This document shows, piece after piece, positions 52,702-62,565 of a stretch of DNA of 64,000 nucleotides. Origin of the DNA: JBBSJZ01 sp041739875 (GTDB taxonomy: Bacteria > Planctomycetota > Planctomycetia > Pirellulales > Pirellulaceae). The stretch's first letter is position 1, and every line of letters starts with the position of its first letter. A program made the position numbers and the translations under genes. The notes under the pieces were generated by a model. The model was not told the DNA's origin. It ran no database searches and saw only the letters and a list, made by a program, of their open reading frames with translations. The stretch spans positions 33,730 to 97,729 of the forward strand of contig JBGSNA010000367.1 of assembly GCA_041739875.1 (NCBI GenBank). The letters run 5' to 3'.

Positions 52702-53712
52702 ATGCACGCTCGTCAGAATGGATTTACACTTGTCGAACTGCTCGTCGTGATTGCGATCATCGGTGTATTGGTGGGATTGCTGTTGCCGGCGGTTCAAGCC
52801 GCGCGCGAGGCCGCACGGCGAATGCAGTGCTCGAACCACATCAAACAACTTGCACTCGCTTGCCACAACTACGAGAGCGCGTTCCAGCGGTTTCCGCCCT
52901 CCGCAATCTTGGATCTCAGAGCCACCAACACCGCCAATAACGGATCTTGGGGCGTTCACGGACGCATTTTGCCTTACGTGGAACAGGGCAACGTGTACGA
53001 AACCGTGGATCTGTCCTTGGCGTGGGATGGCCAAAGATCAATCCATGGACTGAAGATCCCAACGTTCGCCTGTCCAAGCGATCCTAGTAGCGACCAAATC
53101 CGAACGTTTGATGATGGTCGCCCGTCAATTTATCCAACGAACTACGGATTCAATTTTGGACGTTGGTTCATCTATGACCCCGCATCAAGAAAAGGAGGTG
53201 ATGGAATGTTTTACCCGAACTCATTTTTAGGTTTTCGTGATTGTTTGGACGGAACGACCAATACGCTTTTACTTGCCGAGGTCAAAGCTTGGACGCCCTA
53301 TCGACGCAATGGCGGACCCAGCACAACCGTTATGCCGAACACGCGAGCCGAAGCGGAGGCGATTGTCGCCAGCGGTCCGGATTTCAAAGATACCGGGCAC
53401 ACCGAATGGCCCGATGGTCGTGTCCACCACACCGGCATCACGGGAACCATGCCGCCCAATTCCCAAGTAACGCTAACCCATGGCGGCCAAGTTTACGAAC
53501 AATCCGATTTCAATTCCTGGCAGGAAGGGCGAAGCGGCTCGGCCGGCAACCCGACCTACGCGGCAATTACTTCTCGAAGCCACCATCTCGGTCTGGTTCA
53601 AGTCGCGTTGGTCGACGGAAGTGTCCGCAGCGTCACAGATTCCATTGACCTTCAAACTTGGCGTTCGCTCGCTACACGCGGCGGCCACGAAGTAATCTCA
53701 GCGAGCTGGTAA
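52702..53712 (+). CDS. DUF1559-domain pseudopilin-like protein
   Basis: 336 residues from ATG 52702, where the type IV pilin-type prepilin signal begins (GFTLVELLVVIAIIGVLVGL); the frame extends upstream without pilin features. The rest is the planctomycete DUF1559 domain: AVQAAREAARRMQCSNHIKQL, then C-terminal HxxxxxxxxxDGSVR (HLGLVQVALVDGSVR). Such proteins are very numerous in planctomycetes; role in pilus or secretion machinery is assumed. It ends 8 bases before the convergent kinase gene. Confidence 0.93.
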   Translation: MHARQNGFTLVELLVVIAIIGVLVGLLLPAVQAAREAARRMQCSNHIKQLALACHNYESAFQRFPPSAILDLRATNTANNGSWGVHGRILPYVEQGNVYETVDLSLAWDGQRSIHGLKIPTFACPSDPSSDQIRTFDDGRPSIYPTNYGFNFGRWFIYDPASRKGGDGMFYPNSFLGFRDCLDGTTNTLLLAEVKAWTPYRRNGGPSTTVMPNTRAEAEAIVASGPDFKDTGHTEWPDGRVHHTGITGTMPPNSQVTLTHGGQVYEQSDFNSWQEGRSGSAGNPTYAAITSRSHHLGLVQVALVDGSVRSVTDSIDLQTWRSLATRGGHEVISASW

Positions 53713-53720
53713 AAAACACA

Positions 53721-56700
53721 CTAACCCGTTGCTACGGTGGTGAAGCCTGGAATGAGCATGTTTGCCATCGCTGTTGGATTGGCAATACCGAGCGATCCCC
53801 AGCGTTCAGCCACAGAAGTTTGAGTCGACTCACTCACATCACGGTTCGCTAGATGGTGCTCTGCGGCTGCCGCAAAGAGTCGCATGTCGACCTTGCGAAG
53901 CTTTTCCAAGGCGGATTGAAGCTGATCCTTGGCGGTGGATTGCTCACCCTGGAGCTGGGAAATGGCTGCGTCGAATGCGGTGGCGAGTGCAACGGACCAA
54001 TCAACTTTTTCCCGATGAAGTCGAGATGTGATCTTGCTCGCTCTGGCTAAGATGGCCTTTGACTTCGAGGGATCCGTCACCGACAACTCGCCAGCAGCCG
54101 CTAAGTGGGCTCTGGCTGCGACTTGAAAATGGTCGATGCGGATTTGTTGGACTTGAGACAGAAACGCTCGTCGATAATGACTCCATTGCCCGTCCAAAAG
54201 CCGGAGCGACTCGAGTCCCCGACGTTGATACAGTCGCGTGCAGACACTAGCGAGCAGTTGATTGTGGTGCTGGACAAAAAACCCACGATCCGACAAGCGG
54301 CTTCGATCTTCCTCTAGACGGCGAAGCGCTTCGCTCGGATTGTCGGCGGCGAGTTGCAAGTTAGTCATGACTTGCGTGCCAAAGTTGAGTGTCGCAAAAA
54401 GGTCATTGGTCTCTTGAGCGATTCGCATCAACTCCGGCTGGCGCCGCGCGAGCTCAACAAAGTTACCTTGATATTGCAGTGCCCAGAGAGCAAAGGTCCG
54501 GGCGGTGCTCAATTCCCAAGTCGCGCCGCGAATCTGTTCGTGGTTTAGATGCACCACCGCATGGTCGCAACAGCGAATCGTCTTGGCCCATTCGCCCCGC
54601 AATAACGCAGCGATCCCGCGAGCTAAAAACAACATTGCTCGAGAGTGAGGGTCACTCGATCCGCGAACCAACTCACGCGACGCGACCAACACTCGCCGAG
54701 TTGCGCGACGACCACGAACACCAGGAATCGCGACGTGACCAATATAGGCTGCTAAGTCTCGCACAAGCGTTTTGGAGCCTTGATACGACAAGGCCTGACA
54801 AAGATTCTCGGCCACAAAATAGGACCCACGAATCGGGTCCACGACACTCAACCCAGCGGCCGCGGACCAGCAAACGTCCAGTCGAGCTTGGCCGGCGACG
54901 TCGATCAACGGTCCACTTTGAGAACGATGAAGTCCACGAAGTCGCAGCTGTAAATTGCGTTTGAGCAAGCCAAATACTGCGTGTGCGGTGGTCTGGGGCC
55001 ATGGCAAACGATGCGCTTCGAGAGCGACCTTTAACGCCGCGACACCCTGATCGACGTGACCACTCGTCAACCAACGCAGCGCCGCTTGCTGGTGAAGCGA
55101 TGCTCGCTCGTCGCCGTCGCTCAATAAGCCAGCGGCGAGGTACTGTTCCGCCGATTCAGCAGCGCGAGACGCGTTGGCAAGTGCGTCACCGAACTGGCGG
55201 CGGACTTCGATCACTCGCGTGCGAGTGAGGCTTAATTGCGACAATGCATGTCGGTAATATTCCACAGCACGATTGAATGCCAAAGAGTGATCCGCGATTG
55301 CCGCCGCTTGGATGTAATATTCGCCAGACTTCGTCAATTCGCCGCCGCGGCGATACAAGTCGGCAAGAAACTCGACATCCGGATGGCTGGACAACTCCAA
55401 ATGATCCGCAAGCGAGATGCAGTGCCGTCGAGCTCGCTCCTGAGGCATCTTTTCGCGAACCGTCTCACGAATCTTGTCGTGAAATATTTCTATCGACTGG
55501 TGATCTCCGAGTCGCCGCACCAATCGCTTTGCTCGAAGTGATCGCACGAGTCCAACAGGAGCCTCGTCCTCCAGAGCCGCTTCGAGTGCTCGTTGATCCA
55601 CCGGCCGACCTGCCGCAGCCAACACCTCGAGCGCCGCGTGAAGTGACGAATCGAGTTGACTAACTTGATTCCAAATCACATTCGCCAATGTCCATTTCTC
55701 GCTACCAGCGCTGGACTCAACATTCGATCGCAACCCGTCACTGAGGAAGTGCCTCGCGAGCAACCGAATGAACAACGGATCACCCGCGGCCTCATCAGCA
55801 ATCTGCTCGCTCCATAAGCGGTTGTCGACTCCACCGTGGAACAGCAAACGATTTGCGAGACGAACTGAGTCGTCGCGATTGAATCGGTCGACGGAAATTT
55901 CGACCTGGTCACAGAGTTGAAGCTGTTCCGTTGCAGGAAGTTGATTTCGACGGATTTGCCGCAGGCACTCGCTCGTCGCTTCGTCTTCGGTGCGATACGT
56001 TCCAACAAAGAGGGCATGAGGCGCTTGGTCACGAAGAAAGATTTCGCGAAACAGGGCCGCAGTGTCCGTGTCACCTTGTTGGAGATCATCGACAAACACA
56101 ACAACGCTGTGCCAACGGCAAAGTCGGCTGAGCATTTCACGCAGTGCCGCCATACCCAGTCGACGACGTTCTGCGGCGCTCGCGGATTTGTTGGGATGCG
56201 CCAATGCGTCTCTCGCAATCGCAGGGACTTCGCACAAAACAGGAAAAATCCGTGTCAGTGAGTCCAACTCCATCGGTAGCAAACGTTCGACATCGGATGT
56301 TGGCATTCGACTCAGGTGATCTGAGAGAGAGTCGACAACACTGTCAAAACCTTGATACGCAACCGACTCGTTGTCGTAACAACGGCCGCGCAGCACAAGG
56401 ACGTGCTCGTCTCTTCGAAGCTTGGTCAAAAACCGATCGACCAAGGAGGTCTTGCCCATCCCGCTATTACCACTGACGAGCACCACACGAGTGTCGCCCT
56501 GTCGTACTTCGTGCCAAGCCTTGGACAATTGAGCCAATTCGTCGGTTCGGCCAATCCAAACATGGTCATTCGCCCCCGACGACTCCGTCCCGCAGAGTTG
56601 TCGAAGGATCGCATTGCTGTTGGGCCGCAGTTCGGGGTCAACTTGCAGCAGGTCGACACAAAGCTGGCTTAGATCCGACGGAACTTCGGGCTGGACCTCA

Positions 56701-57509
56701 CGTGGAACCAGCGTTTGTGTTTCGAGCTTCTCTCGCATCAACTCGCTTAGACTCCGCGAGTGGAATGCATGTTCACCGGTGAGCGTTTCGTACAATATAA
56801 TGCCAACCGAATACCAATCACTCGCAGTCGTGAGAGGCATCGAGCGAGCCTGTTCTGGCGACATGTAATACGGCGTACCAACGAAGCTCGATTGGTTCTC
56901 TTTGTAGGCTGCGTCGTCTCGATCGAGCGCAAGACCAAAGTCGAGTATGACAACGCGACCTTCACGTGTGACAAGTACATTCGTTGGTTTCAAGTCACGG
57001 TGAATGCATCCCGCCGCGTGCAACGTCGTTAAGCCTTCGGCGAGTTGTCTCAGAGCATCTCGGAGTCGCGGTTCGTTAAACAGTAGATTGGGCAGTGCTT
57101 CGGCGGAGTTAAAGCTCGCATGAACAAACTCGTCGAACGGCTTACCGTGGATAATTTCCATAGTGAAGAAGGGCTCATCGGCGGTCGTCACCAGCTCGCC
57201 AAGCCGGACCAAATTCTTGTGCGACAAGTCCGCCAATACACGAAACTCGTCTTTAAAGCGATGGATCGCGCTGGCGGATTGCTGCTGGAGCGTCTTGAGG
57301 GCGACAGGCGGTCCGCCGCTAATGTGCACAGCTTCATAGACGACGCCCATACCGCCGCGCCCCAATTGACGCAGCAACTGGTAATCTCCGAGTCGACGGA
57401 CGGAACTGGCGAGTTGCTGTTCCGAACCGACATCACTTCGTTGGGTCGAAAATGGATCGTCGCCTATGTCAGGTTCGAAAGGCGAATCCGGTGGATCACT
57501 TGAAGTCAT
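53721..57509 (-). CDS. Serine/threonine kinase-AAA-TPR protein, PknK-like
   Basis: 1262 residues. Kinase domain ~42-310: GRGGMGVVYEA, VALK (~70), IHRDLKPTNVL (~168), DFG (~189), MSPEQ (~217). A P-loop ATPase follows, with Walker A GNSGMGKTS at ~346-354 and Walker B-like VVVFVDDLQQ at ~470, then winged-helix and TPR-like solenoid to the end. Architecture resembles PknK/MalT-linked STAND signalling kinases. No transmembrane segment. Its function is signal transduction; partners unknown. Confidence 0.92.
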   Translation of the reverse strand: MTSSDPPDSPFEPDIGDDPFSTQRSDVGSEQQLASSVRRLGDYQLLRQLGRGGMGVVYEAVHISGGPPVALKTLQQQSASAIHRFKDEFRVLADLSHKNLVRLGELVTTADEPFFTMEIIHGKPFDEFVHASFNSAEALPNLLFNEPRLRDALRQLAEGLTTLHAAGCIHRDLKPTNVLVTREGRVVILDFGLALDRDDAAYKENQSSFVGTPYYMSPEQARSMPLTTASDWYSVGIILYETLTGEHAFHSRSLSELMREKLETQTLVPREVQPEVPSDLSQLCVDLLQVDPELRPNSNAILRQLCGTESSGANDHVWIGRTDELAQLSKAWHEVRQGDTRVVLVSGNSGMGKTSLVDRFLTKLRRDEHVLVLRGRCYDNESVAYQGFDSVVDSLSDHLSRMPTSDVERLLPMELDSLTRIFPVLCEVPAIARDALAHPNKSASAAERRRLGMAALREMLSRLCRWHSVVVFVDDLQQGDTDTAALFREIFLRDQAPHALFVGTYRTEDEATSECLRQIRRNQLPATEQLQLCDQVEISVDRFNRDDSVRLANRLLFHGGVDNRLWSEQIADEAAGDPLFIRLLARHFLSDGLRSNVESSAGSEKWTLANVIWNQVSQLDSSLHAALEVLAAAGRPVDQRALEAALEDEAPVGLVRSLRAKRLVRRLGDHQSIEIFHDKIRETVREKMPQERARRHCISLADHLELSSHPDVEFLADLYRRGGELTKSGEYYIQAAAIADHSLAFNRAVEYYRHALSQLSLTRTRVIEVRRQFGDALANASRAAESAEQYLAAGLLSDGDERASLHQQAALRWLTSGHVDQGVAALKVALEAHRLPWPQTTAHAVFGLLKRNLQLRLRGLHRSQSGPLIDVAGQARLDVCWSAAAGLSVVDPIRGSYFVAENLCQALSYQGSKTLVRDLAAYIGHVAIPGVRGRRATRRVLVASRELVRGSSDPHSRAMLFLARGIAALLRGEWAKTIRCCDHAVVHLNHEQIRGATWELSTARTFALWALQYQGNFVELARRQPELMRIAQETNDLFATLNFGTQVMTNLQLAADNPSEALRRLEEDRSRLSDRGFFVQHHNQLLASVCTRLYQRRGLESLRLLDGQWSHYRRAFLSQVQQIRIDHFQVAARAHLAAAGELSVTDPSKSKAILARASKITSRLHREKVDWSVALATAFDAAISQLQGEQSTAKDQLQSALEKLRKVDMRLFAAAAEHHLANRDVSESTQTSVAERWGSLGIANPTAMANMLIPGFTTVATG

Positions 57510-57553
57510 GGGGTAATCAAAGAAGGTGATCCACTGGCGTTGTCCGCACTAGA

Positions 57554-57613
57554 GTTGAACACGTTAGAGTCGAACACGTTAGAGTCGAACACGTTAGAGC
57601 CGAACACGCTGTC
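57554..57613. repeat. 15-base tandem repeat at the 3' end of the Gfo/Idh gene
   Basis: Unit GTCGAACACGTTAGA, three copies at 57554-57568, 57569-57583 and 57584-57598 with one difference (GTTGAAC in the first), then a degenerate fourth at 57599-57613 inside the coding end. The stop TAA of the minus-strand gene lies in the array. Confidence 0.85.
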
Positions 57614-58634
57614 CGGTCCTTGCGCTTTCGTAGATGGCGCAGATCACTTCGACGCTGCGTCGTCCTTCGTGTCCATCAATTAGACTCGGTCGGTCCTCTT
57701 CAATCGACTGTACAAATTCTTCGAACATACGTGTATGTCCGTGATGTCCGATCGCGGCTGGGTCTGCCGCTCCGCCACCGGTTTTTGTTTTCCCAGACAT
57801 CTCGGCTCGAATGGTTTCGTCTTCTTCGGTCGGCACAGCAAATTGCCACATCTTGATATCCTCTTCCTCGAGAATCGCAGTGCCGTGCTCGCCGCTGATC
57901 TCGACGCGTTTGAGCGTTCCAGGAAACGCGGTTGTCGTCGCTTCAATGACACCGAGCGCCCCGTTAGCGAAACGCAATGTTGCCACGGCGACGTCTTCCA
58001 CTTCGATACGTTCATGTGTCATCGTCGCCGCCATCGCGCTGACTTCGACCACGTCACCCATCAACCAAAGCAACAGGTCGACACTGTGGATGGCCTGGTT
58101 CATCAAGGCCCCCCCGCCGTCGAGAGCCCAAGTGCCTCGCCAAGCGCCGCTGTCGTAATACTGTTGAGTTCGGAACCACTTCACGTAGGCATCGCCCATC
58201 GTGATTCGGCCGAAACGTCCTTGTTCGACGGCGCGCTTGATCAATTGGGTCGCCTGGTGAAAACGACTTTGGAACGTCACAGCGAGTCGGACACCGCCTT
58301 CCTCACACGCCCGAATGATCTGGTCGCATCGCTCCGTCGTCACTTCGAGCGGCTTTTCCACCACCACGTGTTTTCCAGCGGCAGCCGCCGCAAGTGCTGG
58401 GTCGAGGTGTCCACCGCTGGGGGTGCAAACGGAAATTGCGTTGATCCGTGGGTCCGCGAGCATGGCTTCGAGGCTATCAAACGCTGTACAGTTGTGCTTT
58501 GCGGCGAACTCAGCGGTTGCATCGGTGCGGCGGCTTGTGGCGCCGATGAGCGTTGCCCCTTGAGCGTCTGTGATTGCTCGAGCGTGAAAGTTTGCGATCA
58601 TTCCACATCCAACGATGCCGATTCCAATCGTCAT
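57594..58634 (-). CDS. Gfo/Idh/MocA-family oxidoreductase
   Basis: 346 residues from ATG 58634, where the nucleotide-binding motif TIGIGIVGCGMIANFHA starts; the longer frame adds 28 unrelated residues. It has the family EKP motif (HVVVEKPLEV, ~95-105) and the C-terminal beta-sheet domain with GALMNQAIHSVDLLLWLMG. NAD(P)-dependent oxidoreductase for a sugar or inositol-type substrate; substrate unknown. Confidence 0.93.
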   Translation of the reverse strand: MTIGIGIVGCGMIANFHARAITDAQGATLIGATSRRTDATAEFAAKHNCTAFDSLEAMLADPRINAISVCTPSGGHLDPALAAAAAGKHVVVEKPLEVTTERCDQIIRACEEGGVRLAVTFQSRFHQATQLIKRAVEQGRFGRITMGDAYVKWFRTQQYYDSGAWRGTWALDGGGALMNQAIHSVDLLLWLMGDVVEVSAMAATMTHERIEVEDVAVATLRFANGALGVIEATTTAFPGTLKRVEISGEHGTAILEEEDIKMWQFAVPTEEDETIRAEMSGKTKTGGGAADPAAIGHHGHTRMFEEFVQSIEEDRPSLIDGHEGRRSVEVICAIYESARTGQRVRL

Positions 58635-58772
58635 TTGCCTGTTGCCTAAAGTTTGCGGTTCGGTGTTTGCATAGAACGTCCACCACGATACGTTTTTTAA
58701 ATAGCTGCGATACGCCACTGGGCGTTCAAGGCCACGAATTTTTCACCGCCATCGCTCAGGACCGGTCGGCCC

Positions 58773-61700
58773 TTGGCTCGACGTGCCCCAACGCTTCGTA
58801 ATCTTTCTGACGTGCCTCGTTTGTTGGACGAGACCGAGGCTATCGGCACGCAGTTACGGAAACTCAAAAAAGGCGAAAGCCTCGCATTTTCTGGAGTTTG
58901 GGGTGGCCTGAGAGGTTTGCTGGCTGCGACACTTGTGCGTCATTGTCCGCATGTTCTCGTGCTTTTGCCACAAGCGGCTGACGCCGACATCACGGCTGGG
59001 GATGTCAAGGCGTTTGGTGTCGCAGACGCCGTCGCTATGCCACTTTCCGCCAGCGATGGGACACAAGAATCGATCCGCGACGCCGATTATGCAGACCGAT
59101 TACAGGTGCTGCAGCAGCTGCGGACGCGAAATTCGGATGCTCCCCAGCCGCTCGTTGTAACCGCCTACATTGGCGGAGCGTTGCAGCTCGTTCCGACGCC
59201 GGAGGTGCTCGAAAAATCAACCCGTCAACTCAAAGTCGGCGACACGATCTCGCCTGAGGAAATCCGTCGTTGGCTTGCAGAAGCGGGATTTGCGTCGACA
59301 ACGGGAGTGCAATTCCCTGGCGAATTCGCCACGCGAGGCGGTTTGCTCGATATTTTCTCGCCCGACCAGCCTGAGCCGATCCGGATCGAGTGGTTCGGCG
59401 ACGAAATCGAATCCATTCGCCGGTTCGACCGATCGAGCCAGCGAAGCATCGAGTCGCTACCACGGGTTGAAATTGCCGCAATTGGGCTGGCTGCCGTAGA
59501 CCCGTTGGCCGTAGATCCGTTCGCCGAAGACCCGCTATCGGACGACGCAGCAAGCCGGATCCGCGAAACCCCAAAGAACCGCCAAGCGCCAAAGAAAGGA
59601 AAATCTGACAAGAACGTCGCAACGAAAACGAAGTCCGACCAACTCGGTCCGATTGCTGATTATTTGCCGAAAGACACCGTCGTCGTCCTCGTTGATCCGC
59701 ACGACTCCAAGGCGTCGGCAGATGCACTGCTGAATCGCTTGGCAGATCGCTCGCGGTTCATGGATTTCGAAGGCTTAATGGCATCGCTGGCTGGTCATCG
59801 CATCGTCACTGCGACCACGCTCAGCGAAGTGGGCGGCGATGTGTTGATCGACTTGCACAGCAGCACGGCGGATAGCTTTGCCGCGTCGCTTGACGAAACT
59901 CGCACACGAGTCGATACGATCGCCGCAGGCCACGAGGTGATCGTGGTCGGCGACACACCCGCCGATGGCGAACGATTAACCGAACTGCTCTCCGACACCG
60001 AGGCCCAACGCACTGGGAGACTGCATCTTACCGTTGGCTCGCTAAGCGGTGGATTCCGGCTTGTCGATGCACAAGTCCTAGTACTGACTGGAGCGGAACT
60101 GTTTCATCGCAGTTCCGTTCGGCGCGGTCGTTCGCGGTCTCGTGGCAAGCCGATCGACAACTTTCTCCAACTCGAGCCAGGCGATCTCGTCGTGCACCTC
60201 TCGCATGGGATTGGCCTGTATCGCGGATTGCACACAATCGAAAAAAATGGTCAACACCTCGAACACTTAACCATCGAGTTTGATCAAGGTGCAAAGATCT
60301 ACGTCCCTGCGTCTCGCATCGGGCTGATTCAACGTTATGTAGGCGGCACCAAAACAATGCCGCGGCTGGCGAAAGTTGGCGGCCAGAGCTGGGCGAGCAA
60401 GAAGAAGGCGGCGGAGAGCGCGGTCACCGATATGGCGGCGGAATTGCTTGAGATGCAAGCGGCACGTTCCTCCAAGCGAGGCATTGCGTTTGACGTCGAT
60501 AACGAGTGGCAAAAGCAATTCGACGCGAGCTTTCCGTACAACGAAACCGTTGACCAACTCAGTGCCATTGAAGCATGCAAATTGGACATGGAAACGCCCA
60601 AGCCGATGGATCGTTTGATCTGTGGGGATGTTGGCTTCGGCAAGACCGAAGTCGCCATGCGGGCCGCGTTTAAAGCCGTCATTAGTGGCTACCAAGTGGC
60701 TGTGCTCGTGCCCACAACGGTGCTCGCCGAACAGCATTACAACAGCTTTCGCAATCGAATGGCGGAGTTTCCCGTCGAGATCGTGAAGCTCAGTCGTTTT
60801 TGTTCCGCCGCTGAACAACGCGAGAACGTCAAACGACTCCGATCAGGCAGCGCCGATATCGTCGTCGGCACACACCGGTTGGCAAGCAAAGATGTCGACT
60901 TTGCGAACCTAGGTCTTGTCGTCGTCGACGAAGAACAACGTTTCGGTGTCGCGGTGAAAGAGCGTCTCAAGTCGCTGCACAGCAACGTGGATGTCGTTAC
61001 GCTTTCCGCCACACCGATCCCGCGAACGTTGCACATGGCACTCGTAGGCGTGCGTGACATCAGCAACCTCGAAACGCCACCCGCAGAACGAATGGCCGTC
61101 GAAACGCGAGTCACTCGTTGGAATGAAAAATTAATTCGCTCCGCGATCGTACGCGAGCTGAATCGAGGCGGCCAAATTTTCTTTGTCCACAATCGCATCG
61201 GCGACATGCACCAACTCGCCGAGAAGCTGAAACAGATCGTGCCAGAGGTCCGCATCGGTATCGGCCACGGCCAGATGGGCGAAGGCGAACTTGAAGAAGT
61301 AATGGTCGACTTTATCGAGCACAAGTTCGATTTGCTATTGGCAACAACGATCGTCGAAAGCGGACTCGATATCCCCAACGCGAACACCATTTTCGTTGAC
61401 GAAGCTGATCATTATGGGCTGAGCGATTTGCACCAATTGCGAGGTCGCGTGGGTCGATACAAGCACCAAGCGCATTGCTACCTGATGATTGCCGAGCACA
61501 AGCACCTGACGCCAGAAGCCACCAAACGACTGCGTGCGATTGAGGAGTTCAGCCACATGGGTGCTGGGTTCGCGATTTCGATGCGAGACTTGGAAATTCG
61601 CGGTGCCGGAAATTTGCTCGGAAGCCAACAAAGTGGTCACATCGCGGCGATCGGCTATGAGATGTACTGCCAACTGCTAGAGGAAGCGGTACGCCACGTT

Positions 61701-62276
61701 CAAAACCTGCCTCCAAAGATGTCTGCGGAAGTCGATATCGACTTGCCCGTCGAAGCTTACTTGCCCCAAGATTATGTCTCAGACTTACGATTCAAAATCG
61801 ACATCTATCGACGGCTTGCGAGGATCGATAACGCCACGCAAATTCATGAAATTCATGAGGAGCTGATTGACCGATTCGGCCCAACGCCGGAGCCGACGAA
61901 GCGGATGCTCGGCCTTGCTGAATTGAGACTCGATGCGGCCGCGTGGCAAGTTGCGGCCATCACGAGCGACCCTCGCTTCATCGTGTTGCACTACGGCAAT
62001 CGAAGCCGCATTGATCAACTGGCTCGTTCATCGTCGCACCCTGTTCGCGTCGTTGACGGCAAAAAAGCCTACGTGCCGGTGAAGGATATCGACATGGGCG
62101 ATCCAGCCACCGGGGAAGGATGGTTGCGATTGGCCCGCGAGATTTTCGACCTCAGCCTGAAACAGCCTCCACCAAGGGCCGTCGCGCCACCGCCGTCACT
62201 TCCCAATCCCCCCAAGCCAAAGCCCGTGCCCGGTCGATCATCAGGGCTGGGAAACCGGCGACGCACGTTTCGCTAG
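58773..62276 (+). CDS. mfd: Transcription-repair coupling factor Mfd
   Basis: 1167 residues, normal length. No good ATG; TTG 58773 is the longest start and is uncertain. N-terminal UvrB-like part; a low-complexity linker at ~245-290 (DPLAVDPFAEDPLSDD then a K/S/T-rich run); RNA-polymerase-interacting CarD-type domain (LEPGDLVVHLSHGIGLYRGL, ~466-485); SF2 helicase motifs (GDVGFGKTEVAMRAAF, ~617; VVDEEQRFGV, ~715; LSATPIPRTLHMAL); TRG-like motif and C-terminal TRCF domain. It removes stalled RNA polymerase and recruits UvrA. Confidence 0.96.
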   Translation: MARRAPTLRNLSDVPRLLDETEAIGTQLRKLKKGESLAFSGVWGGLRGLLAATLVRHCPHVLVLLPQAADADITAGDVKAFGVADAVAMPLSASDGTQESIRDADYADRLQVLQQLRTRNSDAPQPLVVTAYIGGALQLVPTPEVLEKSTRQLKVGDTISPEEIRRWLAEAGFASTTGVQFPGEFATRGGLLDIFSPDQPEPIRIEWFGDEIESIRRFDRSSQRSIESLPRVEIAAIGLAAVDPLAVDPFAEDPLSDDAASRIRETPKNRQAPKKGKSDKNVATKTKSDQLGPIADYLPKDTVVVLVDPHDSKASADALLNRLADRSRFMDFEGLMASLAGHRIVTATTLSEVGGDVLIDLHSSTADSFAASLDETRTRVDTIAAGHEVIVVGDTPADGERLTELLSDTEAQRTGRLHLTVGSLSGGFRLVDAQVLVLTGAELFHRSSVRRGRSRSRGKPIDNFLQLEPGDLVVHLSHGIGLYRGLHTIEKNGQHLEHLTIEFDQGAKIYVPASRIGLIQRYVGGTKTMPRLAKVGGQSWASKKKAAESAVTDMAAELLEMQAARSSKRGIAFDVDNEWQKQFDASFPYNETVDQLSAIEACKLDMETPKPMDRLICGDVGFGKTEVAMRAAFKAVISGYQVAVLVPTTVLAEQHYNSFRNRMAEFPVEIVKLSRFCSAAEQRENVKRLRSGSADIVVGTHRLASKDVDFANLGLVVVDEEQRFGVAVKERLKSLHSNVDVVTLSATPIPRTLHMALVGVRDISNLETPPAERMAVETRVTRWNEKLIRSAIVRELNRGGQIFFVHNRIGDMHQLAEKLKQIVPEVRIGIGHGQMGEGELEEVMVDFIEHKFDLLLATTIVESGLDIPNANTIFVDEADHYGLSDLHQLRGRVGRYKHQAHCYLMIAEHKHLTPEATKRLRAIEEFSHMGAGFAISMRDLEIRGAGNLLGSQQSGHIAAIGYEMYCQLLEEAVRHVQNLPPKMSAEVDIDLPVEAYLPQDYVSDLRFKIDIYRRLARIDNATQIHEIHEELIDRFGPTPEPTKRMLGLAELRLDAAAWQVAAITSDPRFIVLHYGNRSRIDQLARSSSHPVRVVDGKKAYVPVKDIDMGDPATGEGWLRLAREIFDLSLKQPPPRAVAPPPSLPNPPKPKPVPGRSSGLGNRRRTFR

Positions 62277-62565
62277 CCGAAAATGTGTTTCGTTCGTGGA
62301 GACACCGACAAAAGTGGCAGGAAGGACAAACAGTCCAAACACACGAGCCATTCGCGAAAGCTTGGAAAGCTAGCGAAACTGAGAGGCATTCTTGTTGCTC
62401 GGGGGCGAACGGTTTCGCAATAGCCAGCTTTTTTGTCGACTTGTCGCATTCCCAAGGCTCGTTTGGGCTTGCGGAAGGAAGTTTCGCCGCCATACTTACC
62501 CGCTTCGCAAAAAAATGCGGAATTAATAAGTCAACCACATTGCTGACTGGAAGGTTTGTCCAGCC
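62277..62565. other. Intergenic region before rplY
   Basis: 289 bases after mfd. No gene recognised on either strand; presumably holds the promoter of the rplY-pth-rpsF run. Confidence 0.35.
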
